34,599 bases of DNA, from NCBI GenBank assembly GCA_937922745.1, contig CALAJO010000017.1, forward strand, positions 1 through 34,599. Direction: 5' to 3'. Below, one piece after another: positions 1 to 7,148 of the stretch; the stretch's first letter is position 1, and each line of letters starts with the position of its first letter. The notes beneath the pieces were generated by a model that was given only the letters and a program-made list of their open reading frames with translations, was not told where the DNA came from and did no database searches. The position numbers and the translations under genes are program-made. The DNA is from an uncultured cyanobacterium. Lineage in GTDB: Bacteria; Cyanobacteriota; Vampirovibrionia; Vampirovibrionales; JAGQHJ01.

Positions 1-333
1 CCCACTACAAACAGACCAACCCACCCGAGAGGGAACCCAATGCCGAGACGAGACGACAACACCGCCAGAGATAAACCCAATCAGCAGAGAATCCCTTCTA
101 TATTGGCCGAGCGCAGCGCCGCAGGCGCAAGCGAAGGCCAAAAGAAAAACTCAGGGAGGGGGCGGGGAGGGAACGGCCCCGCACCAACCAGCCCCCACTA
201 CAAACCACCCAACCCTTCCACCCCACCCTCAAACTTTGTTACAGTCTTGCCATCTGGTCTTAAATTGTCACCCCATGCACGCTACAATCGTGCCAACAAT
301 CGGTCACTTCTCCACGCAAAAGGAACACCCCCC
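1..333. other. Intergenic stretch before the DUF47 gene
   Basis: I see no convincing gene here. The frame of the DUF47 gene stays open back to an ATG at 40, but the extra 98 residues are low-complexity and Pro/Arg/Gly-rich and cover a structured repeat element (105-182). The stretch also holds a 12-base direct repeat (1-12 and 194-205). A possible -10 hexamer TACAAT lies at 283-288, but no good -35 was found at 16-18 bases upstream. Confidence 0.6.
105..182 (+). repeat. Structured intergenic element, copy A
   Basis: This stretch aligns along its length with 2143-2218. It can fold into two stem units. Unit 1 has an outer stem GGCC (105-108) with GGCC (136-139), extendable by TT/AA, and an inner stem GCGC (111-114) with GCGC (125-128) closing a 10-base loop. 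Unit 2 is GCGGGG (162-167) with CCCCGC (177-182) closing the loop AGGGAACGG. A purine-rich linker with AAAAGAAAA joins them. Against copy B the outer stem and one pair of unit 2 change on both sides, which supports a folded RNA or DNA hairpin. No Rfam family was recognised. Confidence 0.6.
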
Positions 334-972
334 ATGCTCTTTGGAATCAACCTCCTGCCCCAGGAAGATCGCTTCTACGACCTCATCAGCGAAAGCGGCG
401 AACTCGCCTACCGCTGCGTCCACCTCCTCAAGCAACTGGTCGCGGAAGGCGACCGGGACAAGCAGTTGAAGCTGGGTCGCGATATCGAAGCCGCCAAGTC
501 CCGCGCCAGGGAAGTGACGAACGAAATTACCGAGCGCCTCTGCCAGACGTTCATCACCCCCTTCGACCGGGAAGATATCCATAGCCTTGCGTATGGCCTG
601 TACAAAATCCCCAAGATCAGTGAAAAGTGCCAGGAACACATCCTCGCCTTCCACCTCAAGCCGTTTGAAAACGACCTCTACAAGCTGACACAAAACATGG
701 TGGACGCCGCCGAGCAGTTGCACTACATGCTCACCAACCTCAAAAGCCTGAAAGACATCCAGCAGGTGCATGACAAGTGCGCCCTCATCAACAACATCGA
801 AACCCACACGGATGAACTGCTCAGCAGCCTCCTGGTCAGCCTGTTCGAGCGGGAGCCGGACGTCAAGCAGGTCATCCTCCGCAAGGACGTGTACAACCTG
901 ATGGAAAGCATCGTCGATCGCCACCGGGATATGGGCAACATCATCCTGGAGATTGTCCTAAAACACACGTAG
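334..972 (+). CDS. DUF47 / PhoU-like phosphate transport accessory protein
   Basis: This encodes about 212 residues, starting Met-Leu-Phe-Gly-Ile-Asn. It is a predicted cytoplasmic, all-helical protein of the DUF47 (TIGR00153, PhoU-related) family. Such proteins are commonly encoded next to PiT-type phosphate transporters and are thought to modulate them. The acidic helical sequence and C-terminal segment (ESIVDRHRDMGNIILEIVLKH) fit the family, as does the PiT gene starting 37 bases after the stop. I chose ATG 334 because it has AGGAA about nine bases upstream and gives the usual family length. The frame is open to an ATG at 40, but that extension is low-complexity and crosses a repeat element. 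Function follows from family and context; no metal-binding motif was assigned. Confidence 0.85.
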   Translation: MLFGINLLPQEDRFYDLISESGELAYRCVHLLKQLVAEGDRDKQLKLGRDIEAAKSRAREVTNEITERLCQTFITPFDREDIHSLAYGLYKIPKISEKCQEHILAFHLKPFENDLYKLTQNMVDAAEQLHYMLTNLKSLKDIQQVHDKCALINNIETHTDELLSSLLVSLFEREPDVKQVILRKDVYNLMESIVDRHRDMGNIILEIVLKHT

Positions 973-1009
973 AGACTAGGTTAGCACCCAAGCAGTAAGA
1001 GTTGAACCG

Positions 1010-2017
1010 ATGGATTTTACCCTTTTCCTCCTCATCGTCATCATGGCCCTGGTATTTGACTATATCAACGGCTTCCACGACGCGGCAAACGCCATTGCGA
1101 CCGTGGTTTCCACCAAGGTGCTGTCACCCAGGGCCGCGGTCATCTACGGCGGCGTCCTCAACTTCCTGGGCGCGATGCTGGGCACGGAAGTTGCTTCGAC
1201 CATCGGCAAGGGCATCGTCAACCCCAGCGTCGTCACGCCGGATGTAATCCTGTTTGCCCTCGTCGGGGCCATCCTGTGGAACCTGTTTACCTGGTACAAG
1301 GGCTTGCCCACCAGTTCTTCCCACGCGCTGATTGGGGCGCTCTGCGGGGCCACGGCGTTTGGCACCGGCACCCATGCCTTCGCCGATGGGTTGCAGAACA
1401 TCACCTGGAGCGGCGTCCTCAACAAGGTTATCGTCCCCATGCTCAGCTCCCCGCTCATCGGCTTCTTCCTCGGCTACCTGTTTATGATGGGGCTGGTTTG
1501 GGTGGTGCATAAAATGGCGCTGCCGTTCATCAACAAGTGGTCGGCCAAGCTGCAAATCTTCTCGGCCGGGTTTATGGCCCTCAGCCACGGCTCCAACGAC
1601 GCCCAGAAGTCCATGGGGATTATTGCGCTGGCCATCGCCACCTTCTATCATACGCCGTTCCACGTTCCCATGTGGGTTAAAGTTAGCTGCGCCGTGGCCA
1701 TGGGCCTTGGCACCCTCAGCGGCGGCTGGAAGATCATCCGCACCATGGGCAGCAAGATGATCAAGCTCCAGCCCATCCACGGGTTCGCCGCGGAATCCAC
1801 CGCCGGCACCATCATCCTGGGCGCATCTCACCTGGGCATCCCGGTCAGCACCACGCAGGTCATCAGCTCGTCCATTATGGGCGTGGGGGCCACCAAGCGG
1901 GTTTCCGCCGTCAAGTGGGGCATTGTGGGCCATATCGTGTGGGCTTGGGTGCTTACCCTCCCGCTCACCTTCCTCCTCTCCGGCCTGCTTTACTGGGGCT
2001 ACACCCATTTCCGCTAA
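1010..2017 (+). CDS. pit: PiT-family inorganic phosphate transporter
   Basis: This is a 335-residue integral membrane protein of the PiT (phosphate transporter, PF01384) family, which carries inorganic phosphate across the inner membrane coupled to cations. The two inverted-repeat signatures of the family are visible: D-Y-I-N-G-F-H-D-A-A-N-A at residues 17-28 and G-S-N-D-A-Q-K-S-M-G-I in the second half. Both contain the N-D or D-A-A-N core that forms the substrate path. About ten hydrophobic segments are apparent. It follows the DUF47 gene by 37 bases on the same strand and is probably co-transcribed with it, the usual arrangement for a low-affinity phosphate uptake module. The start Met has only weak upstream complementarity to 16S rRNA. 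Family assignment is firm; the coupling ion cannot be read from the sequence. Confidence 0.93.
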   Translation: MDFTLFLLIVIMALVFDYINGFHDAANAIATVVSTKVLSPRAAVIYGGVLNFLGAMLGTEVASTIGKGIVNPSVVTPDVILFALVGAILWNLFTWYKGLPTSSSHALIGALCGATAFGTGTHAFADGLQNITWSGVLNKVIVPMLSSPLIGFFLGYLFMMGLVWVVHKMALPFINKWSAKLQIFSAGFMALSHGSNDAQKSMGIIALAIATFYHTPFHVPMWVKVSCAVAMGLGTLSGGWKIIRTMGSKMIKLQPIHGFAAESTAGTIILGASHLGIPVSTTQVISSSIMGVGATKRVSAVKWGIVGHIVWAWVLTLPLTFLLSGLLYWGYTHFR

Positions 2018-2142
2018 ACCTAACCCCAATAAGCAGCCTCAACCATCAACCGGCACATCAGACTACACCCCATTCCCGTTCCATATTACAATAAACCTTA
2101 AAGACAACCCCCTCAAATACGTGACCATTAACGTGAACACCC

Positions 2143-2218
2143 CGGCGAGCGCAGCAGCAGAGGCGCCAGCGAGCCGAAAAGAAAACTTCGGTAGGGTGCA
2201 GGGAGGAAACGGCCCTGC
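2143..2218 (+). repeat. Structured intergenic element, copy B
   Basis: This is the second copy of the element at 105-182. Unit 1 pairs CGGC (2143-2146) with GCCG (2173-2176) around an inner GCGC (2149-2152) with GCGC (2163-2166) and a 10-base loop. Unit 2 pairs GCAGGG (2198-2203) with CCCTGC (2213-2218) around the loop AGGAAACGG. It ends 66 bases before the DedA start, so it could lie in that gene's 5' leader. A TACAAT hexamer at 2087-2092 upstream could be a -10 element, but its -35 is poor. Confidence 0.6.
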
Positions 2219-2284
2219 TCCAGCCAACAACCATCGTTAACCGAGAAGCCCCTAAAGCAACCCTCACCCCTTAAGGAGAAGTCC

Positions 2285-2974
2285 ATGGAGTTGATTAACC
2301 AGATTATCTTTTATATTTCCGCCAAGGTCGAGGCGTTTATCAGCGCCACCAGCTATCTTGGCGTCGTCCTGCTAATGGCGATCGAGTCCTTCAACATCCC
2401 CCTGCCCAGCGAAATCATCCTCACCTTTACCGGCTACCTGGTGGCCAAAGGCGAAATGAACTTCCACCTGGCGTCCCTGGCCGGGGCTGTGGGCTGCGTC
2501 GTCGGCTCGCTGCCCTCCTACTGGATTGGCTATTACGGCGGCCGCAACTTCCTGTGCAAGCACGGCAAATGGCTGCTCATCACCCCGCACGACCTGGATT
2601 CCGCGGAAAAGTGGGTGGCAAAATACGGCGACCTCACCTTCTTCATCTGCCGTATGCTGCCCGTGGTGCGCACCTTCATCTCCCTGCCGGCGGGCGTGCT
2701 TAAGGCCCGCTTCTGGCCGTTTACCATCTACACCTTTATCGGCTCCTGGATCTGGAGCTACGGCCTCGTCTGGGTGGGCGTCAAGTTCGGCGAAAACAAG
2801 GAACTCTTCTCCCACTACTGGCACCAGTTCGATGCGCTGATTATCGCGGTGTGCTTTATTTTAGGCTGTGTTTATGTTTATAAACATGTGCAGCACTTCC
2901 GCGAGGGGCAAAAAGTTTGCGAAACCCTCCCCGTGGAAACACCCGCGGCGGTGGGTGCGACGCAACCGGAGTAA
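2285..2974 (+). CDS. DedA/VTT-family inner-membrane protein
   Basis: This encodes 229 residues of the DedA family (SNARE-associated/VTT domain, PF09335), polytopic inner-membrane proteins. Some members have been shown to translocate phospholipids or undecaprenyl phosphate. Visible family hallmarks are the N-terminal hydrophobic segment followed by E-S-F-N-I-P-L-P-S-E, the G-S-L-P-S-Y-W-I-G-Y-Y-G-G-R turn, and F-I-C-R-M-L-P-V-V-R-T-F-I-S-L-P-A-G, which is the conserved re-entrant R-x-x-P-x-x-R-x-x-x-x-x-x-A-G motif. A strong AAGGAG sits six bases before the ATG. The permease gene starts 21 bases after the stop, so the two are probably co-transcribed. The substrate cannot be deduced. A copy of the structured intergenic element lies just upstream. 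Confidence 0.9.
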   Translation: MELINQIIFYISAKVEAFISATSYLGVVLLMAIESFNIPLPSEIILTFTGYLVAKGEMNFHLASLAGAVGCVVGSLPSYWIGYYGGRNFLCKHGKWLLITPHDLDSAEKWVAKYGDLTFFICRMLPVVRTFISLPAGVLKARFWPFTIYTFIGSWIWSYGLVWVGVKFGENKELFSHYWHQFDALIIAVCFILGCVYVYKHVQHFREGQKVCETLPVETPAAVGATQPE

Positions 2975-2995
2975 CAGCGACCAAGCGAGGGGATT

Positions 2996-4438
2996 ATGTC
3001 AACCACCATCGAGACCATACCGCAAATGACCGTACCGGAACACGGCACACCCGAGAATAGCGGCCTCAAACGAGAGCTGGGCCTGTTTAGCGCCACCATG
3101 CTGGTGGCCGGGGTGATGATCGGCTCCGGCATCTTTATTGTCTCGGCGGATGTGGCCCGCCAGGTTGCCTCCCCCGGCCTGCTAATGCTGGTCTGGCTCT
3201 TTACCGCAGTGGTCACGCTGTTCGGCGCAATGAGTTATGCCCGCCTGGCCACGGCCTTCCCGGAGGTCGGCGGGCAGTACGTCTTCCTCAAAAAAGCCTG
3301 GGGCGAAATCCCCGCCTTTATGTACGGCTGGGCGCTGTTCTTCGTCATCCAGACGGGGACGCTGGCCGCCGTGGCCGTCGCATTCGCCAAGTTCCTGGGC
3401 GTTCTGTTCCCGGCCATCTCCAGCCAGGCTGTCTTGCAGATCATACCGGGCTTCAGCATCACGGCCATCCAAGGGGTGGCCATTGCCGTCCTTATGGCGC
3501 TCACGGCGTATAACTGCTTTGGCATCAAGGAGGGTGCGCTCTTACAGAACGTCTTCACCGTCCTCAAAGTCCTGGCCGTGGCGGGGCTCATCGGGGCCGG
3601 GTTCCTGGCCTCGGGCCAAGGCCTGCCCAACCCTTCCCAATGGTCGCTCATCCCGCAGGAAACCCTGCCGCTCCCCTTGCTGGCCGTGTTTGCCATCGCC
3701 ACCGTGGGCCCCCTCTTCTCCGCGGATGCCTGGAACAACGTCACTTTCATTAGCGGCGAGGTCAAAAACCCGCAAGTCAACGTGGCCAAGGCTATGGTGT
3801 ACGGCACGGCCCTGGTGCTGACCCTGTATCTCCTGGTGAATATGGCCTATCTCAACGTCCTCCCATTCGATCTCATCCAGCATGCGCCGGAGGATCGCGT
3901 GGCAACCGCCGCCATCAACCACATCTGGGGCGGGGCCGGCGCGGGAATTATGGCGGCCATCATCCTGGTTTCCACCTTTGGTTGCCTCAACGGCCTCACA
4001 CTGGCCGGGGCTCGGGTCTTCTACGCCATGGCCAAGGATAAGCTCTTCTTTGCCCCGTTCGGCAAAGTCCATCCCCGCTTCCATACGCCTACCGTGTCTC
4101 TCGTGGGCCAGGGCATCTGCGCCTCCGTCCTCACGCTAACCGGCTCTTACGGCCAACTGCTGGATTACACCATCTTTACCACGCTGCTGTTCTATCTTAT
4201 CACCATCAGCGGGATGTTCCGCCTGGCCAAACGCCACCCGGAGCAACTTCGGATGGCCTCATGGCAGGCCAGGGTCATTCCCGTCACCTACCTCATCCTG
4301 GTCAGCTATATCTGTATCAACCTGTTCCTGTACAAGCCGGGTTACACGCTGCCGGGCCTGGGCATCGTCTCCCTCGGCATCCCTATCTACTTCATCTGGA
4401 AAGCCGCCCACAAGCGCCGGGCGGCAAACCAGGCCTAA
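2996..4438 (+). CDS. APC-superfamily amino acid permease
   Basis: This encodes 480 residues with about twelve hydrophobic segments, an amino acid/polyamine/organocation (APC, PF13520) permease of the inner membrane. The first transmembrane helix carries the substrate-binding signature G-V-M-I-G-S-G-I-F at about residues 38-46. The following P-E-x-G-G-Q-Y stretch and the F-S-A-D-A-W-N-N-V-T-F segment in the middle resemble the LAT/SteT (L-type transporter, serine/threonine exchanger) subgroup. Substrate specificity is not readable. It has a GAGGGG ribosome-binding site and follows the DedA gene by 21 bases. Its stop codon is one base from the stop of the convergent gene at 4440-4790. Confidence 0.92.
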   Translation: MSTTIETIPQMTVPEHGTPENSGLKRELGLFSATMLVAGVMIGSGIFIVSADVARQVASPGLLMLVWLFTAVVTLFGAMSYARLATAFPEVGGQYVFLKKAWGEIPAFMYGWALFFVIQTGTLAAVAVAFAKFLGVLFPAISSQAVLQIIPGFSITAIQGVAIAVLMALTAYNCFGIKEGALLQNVFTVLKVLAVAGLIGAGFLASGQGLPNPSQWSLIPQETLPLPLLAVFAIATVGPLFSADAWNNVTFISGEVKNPQVNVAKAMVYGTALVLTLYLLVNMAYLNVLPFDLIQHAPEDRVATAAINHIWGGAGAGIMAAIILVSTFGCLNGLTLAGARVFYAMAKDKLFFAPFGKVHPRFHTPTVSLVGQGICASVLTLTGSYGQLLDYTIFTTLLFYLITISGMFRLAKRHPEQLRMASWQARVIPVTYLILVSYICINLFLYKPGYTLPGLGIVSLGIPIYFIWKAAHKRRAANQA

Positions 4439-4439
4439 C

Positions 4440-4790
4440 TCAAGCCATCAGGCGAACCCGAACACGGTTATCCCAGGTCACGTCCTGCGCCTGGAACACC
4501 TGCATCAGGTTACGCGCCGCCTGCCTCCAATACCTCCCACCAATCAGCAGGTTCGCCATCAATTGCGGCTGCTCCCGTACCGGCTTGTTTGCCCCATCAG
4601 GCCCGTAATCCCGAACCTCGTGGAGCGTATAAGCCTGCAACTGAATATTCAAATCCCCCGGATGCCGCCTCAACTCCGATTGAATCAGGCTCTTCAGATC
4701 CGGAAGCCAAATCCCCTCGCGACTTCGATGCTGCGACGCCAGAGGAATACGATACAATGACACACCCGAAAAACGAACGATACTCATCAT
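4440..4790 (-). CDS. Small unknown protein with N-terminal R-F-S-G motif
   Basis: I do not recognise a family. The product is about 116 residues (115 if the second Met is used), basic, with no signal peptide or transmembrane segment. It begins M-S-I-V-R-F-S-G-V-S-L-Y-R, matching the R-F-x-G N-terminal motif of four other genes in this window. The middle (about residues 30-60) looks like an alpha/beta stretch ending in L-H-E-V-R-D-Y-G, and the C-terminus is Arg-rich. It is last in a minus-strand run of five genes, 89 bases after hpd. Upstream is only a weak AGGG. It is considered real because it exactly fills the gap between the convergent permease and hpd and because of the shared motif. Confidence 0.6.
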   Translation of the reverse strand: MMSIVRFSGVSLYRIPLASQHRSREGIWLPDLKSLIQSELRRHPGDLNIQLQAYTLHEVRDYGPDGANKPVREQPQLMANLLIGGRYWRQAARNLMQVFQAQDVTWDNRVRVRLMA

Positions 4791-4879
4791 TTTGGGCCCT
4801 ATCCCACTTCACAGCGACAAACAATGCTGACCCAATCAAACCCCTCAATGATGAAAATTGCCTGGTAAATTTACGGAGA

Positions 4880-6004
4880 TTACACGTTGCCGCGGCGCGC
4901 CTGATCCCGCTCGATGGCTTCGAACAGGGCCTTGAAGTTCCCCTTGCCAAACCCCTCGGAGCCCGCCCGCTGGATAATCTCGAAGAAGAACGTGGGCCTG
5001 TCCTGCACCGGCTGCGTAAAGATCTGGAGCAAGTACCCTTCCTCGTCCCGGTCAATCAGGATGCCCAAGTCCGCAAGGGCTTGCAACGGCTCCCGAATCT
5101 CGCCGACGCGCTCGGCAATGCTATCGTAGTAAGTCTGCGGCACGGTCATAAAGTCCACGCCGTTGGCCCGAAGGGCATCCACCGTCTCGATAATGTTGTG
5201 GGTGGAGATGGCGATATGCTGGACGCCGGGAGAGCCGTAAAAGTCCAGGTATTCCTGAATCTGGGATTTCCAGACGCCTTCGGCCGGTTCGTTAATAGGC
5301 AGTTTGATTGTCCCGCTGGCGTTGGACATGACCTTGGAGACGAGAGACGAATACTGCGTGCTGATGTCGCTCTGGTCGAAGCTGCGGAAAACCCGGAAGC
5401 CAAAGACATTCTCGTAGAAACGAACCCAGTGTTCCATCCGCCCCTTCTCCACGTTCCCCACGATATGATCGACCCGCTGGAGACCAACCGGGTTCGCAGG
5501 AAGGTGCCGCGGCTCGAAGCCGGGCTCGCAAACCCCATGGTAGCCTTCGCACTCGAAAAAGGTGTGGGTGGTGTCGCCATACGTGGCAATGGTGGCCTTG
5601 TGGACGACGCCCCCTTCATCCGCCAGGGACGCGGCGGAATGGGTGACAACAGCCCCTCGGCGGCTGGCCAGCTCAATCGTCTGGTTCAGGTCGGAAACGG
5701 CAAAGCCGATATCCTTCACCCCATCCCCATGCTGGTGTACGTGCTGGGCAACCGGGTGATCGGGTTGAAGCGCCCCTGTCATCACAAACTGGATGTTGTT
5801 TTGCCGCAGCACATAGGAGCAGCTATCGCGATGGCCGGTCTCCGGGCCGCGGTAGGCCACGATATCGAAGCCGAACAGCTTGTTATAGTAAAGCGCCGCC
5901 TGCTTGGCGTTGCCCACGTAAAACTCAATGGTCTGAAAATCAAGGACCGGCAATTCGGACTGCTGGGACGACGGCATGGCTTCTCTCTCCAAGTGCTGAA
6001 TCAC
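4880..6004 (-). CDS. hpd: 4-hydroxyphenylpyruvate dioxygenase
   Basis: This encodes 374 residues, a non-haem Fe(II) dioxygenase of the vicinal-oxygen-chelate fold that converts 4-hydroxyphenylpyruvate to homogentisate in tyrosine catabolism or in quinone/tocopherol synthesis. The three iron ligands of the family are visible: H180 (V-D-H-I-V-G-N), H263 (V-Q-H-I-A-I-S-T) and E342 (F-F-F-E-I-I-Q-R). The C-terminal G-F-G-K-G-N-F-K-A-L-F signature is intact. The start is read as GTG at 6004 because AAGGAGG lies seven bases upstream; an alternative ATG nine codons in also has a GGAGAGAG site. It lies 124 bases after a pterin-enzyme gene on the same strand. No homogentisate dioxygenase or prenyltransferase is in the window, so the fate of homogentisate is open. 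Confidence 0.95.
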   Translation of the reverse strand: MIQHLEREAMPSSQQSELPVLDFQTIEFYVGNAKQAALYYNKLFGFDIVAYRGPETGHRDSCSYVLRQNNIQFVMTGALQPDHPVAQHVHQHGDGVKDIGFAVSDLNQTIELASRRGAVVTHSAASLADEGGVVHKATIATYGDTTHTFFECEGYHGVCEPGFEPRHLPANPVGLQRVDHIVGNVEKGRMEHWVRFYENVFGFRVFRSFDQSDISTQYSSLVSKVMSNASGTIKLPINEPAEGVWKSQIQEYLDFYGSPGVQHIAISTHNIIETVDALRANGVDFMTVPQTYYDSIAERVGEIREPLQALADLGILIDRDEEGYLLQIFTQPVQDRPTFFFEIIQRAGSEGFGKGNFKALFEAIERDQARRGNV

Positions 6005-6128
6005 GTGGCAACCTCCTTAAAGTTAAAGGCCGCGCGGGCCTACCCCACTATGGCTATAGTGACATGTAACGGCAAACATGTCAGAAATACCAGCCCGAAC
6101 CGAGCCATTCCCATCTTCGGCGAAAGGG

Positions 6129-6464
6129 TTATCCCGGCTCGTAAGTGCAGATGAACTCCTCGAACTCCCCAACGGAGACGCTTTTTAATTGCGGATAAAC
6201 CGGCTTCAGCTCATCGAAGAAGTGCCTGGCCAGGTTCTCCCCGGTGGGAGCAAAGTCGTAAACATCGTTCAAGTGCTGCTGATGCGGCAACAGTTTCCTA
6301 ACGGCCGGCTTCAGTTCAAAGTAGTTGACGATGATGCCCGGTTCGACCAACACCTCTGCCTGAAGGACGACCTTGACGATCCACTCGTGCGAATGCGGTT
6401 GCGGCCGAAGCGTATCCAGGGAGTGCGTGGCGGTAAAGCGTTCCGTAAGGCAAATCTGGTACAT
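6129..6464 (-). CDS. PTPS/QueD-fold pterin enzyme, divergent
   Basis: This encodes 111 residues of the 6-pyruvoyl-tetrahydropterin synthase / 6-carboxytetrahydropterin synthase family (PF01242). Zinc-ligand histidines are recognisable in F-T-A-T-H-S-L and P-H-S-H-E-W, the helix P-T-G-E-N-L-A-R is present, and a C-terminal Glu occurs in V-G-E-F-E-E-F. The catalytic Cys that normally precedes the H-x-H pair is absent, and the usual L-D-H motif reads L-P-H. It starts five bases after the stop of another PTPS-fold gene, so the two are probably translated together and may form a mixed oligomer. It could serve queuosine, biopterin or folate synthesis; the altered active site makes an assignment to QueD unsafe. 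Confidence 0.8.
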   Translation of the reverse strand: MYQICLTERFTATHSLDTLRPQPHSHEWIVKVVLQAEVLVEPGIIVNYFELKPAVRKLLPHQQHLNDVYDFAPTGENLARHFFDELKPVYPQLKSVSVGEFEEFICTYEPG

Positions 6465-6469
6465 AACCC

Positions 6470-7018
6470 TTAGCGGGCCACCAGGGAACGGTTAAAATCC
6501 AGCTCATGCAGCGGCTTGGGAGCTTCAAACGCCATGCGGTAAACGGCCGCCTGCCCTCGGGACTCTTCCACGGCAAACTCCACACGGCTGATGGCCGCAT
6601 CCGGGTACTTCTCCGCCAGGGCCTGGAGGGTTTGATGGCAGAGGTACTGGGCCAGCCGTTCCGCACTGGTGTTGGGGATGGGCAGGATGACCACATCCCG
6701 ACTGGGGATGACCCAGCGATCGCCGTCGTGATAGACCGCCTCCACCGAACCTCCATCGGACTTCACAGTGATGTACGGGTTGGAATCGGGGAAAATGGTG
6801 CGATGGTCAATCGAGTCGCAGATGGCCTTGACGATGGGCTTGATATGCAGGAAGTCGATGAAGATGTCCTTATCGCCGCCCAGCATGCCTTCAATCATCA
6901 TCTGCACCTGGTAGTTGTGCCCGTGGAGTTCCTCCCGCGTGCCATCCTCGAAGATGAGGAAGTGCGCCGCAGCGAAGTTGAAGTACTCCTTATAAATCCG
7001 TATCCCGAACGTTTCCAT
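6470..7018 (-). CDS. PTPS-family enzyme with E-x-x-H-G-H motif (PTPS-III-like)
   Basis: This encodes 182 residues of the PTPS family. Zinc ligands are H19 (F-A-A-A-H-F), H32 and H34 (E-E-L-H-G-H-N-Y). Where biopterin- and queuosine-pathway enzymes have a catalytic Cys before H-G-H, this protein has Glu (E29-x-x-H-G-H). That substitution characterises the PTPS-III group, reported to replace dihydroneopterin aldolase (FolB) in folate synthesis in some bacteria. The S-I-D-H-R and P-N-T-S-A-E-R-L-A motifs are intact, and an insertion of roughly 40 residues makes it longer than QueD. AAAGGG precedes the ATG. It is first in the pair with the shorter PTPS gene. A role in folate synthesis is inferred from the motif; queuosine or biopterin synthesis remains possible. 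Confidence 0.85.
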   Translation of the reverse strand: METFGIRIYKEYFNFAAAHFLIFEDGTREELHGHNYQVQMMIEGMLGGDKDIFIDFLHIKPIVKAICDSIDHRTIFPDSNPYITVKSDGGSVEAVYHDGDRWVIPSRDVVILPIPNTSAERLAQYLCHQTLQALAEKYPDAAISRVEFAVEESRGQAAVYRMAFEAPKPLHELDFNRSLVAR

Positions 7019-7148
7019 CCAGAAGCCCTTTCATCAGCCTAATGCATTTATTTAGCCATAGAAACAGGGCCCGCTCAAGTTGGGATTATGCGGCCTCGTC
7101 AGGCGCCGGGGGGCCCGCCTCGGCTGATAAACTCTAGAGTATTGAAAC

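Noticed and set aside
40-333. N-terminal extension of the DUF47 protein from ATG 40
   Set aside because: It is low-complexity, covers the structured repeat, would make the protein far longer than the family, and ATG 334 has a ribosome-binding site.
304-924. Open frame of 206 codons on the minus strand
   Set aside because: It is antisense to the DUF47 gene and has no independent evidence.
1124-2029. Open frame of 301 codons on the minus strand
   Set aside because: It is a shadow of the phosphate transporter caused by codon bias; its composition is Gly/His/Asp-rich without motifs.
4589-6154. Open frame of 521 codons on the plus strand
   Set aside because: It is antisense to hpd and neighbours, with no family resemblance; hpd on the minus strand has all catalytic residues.
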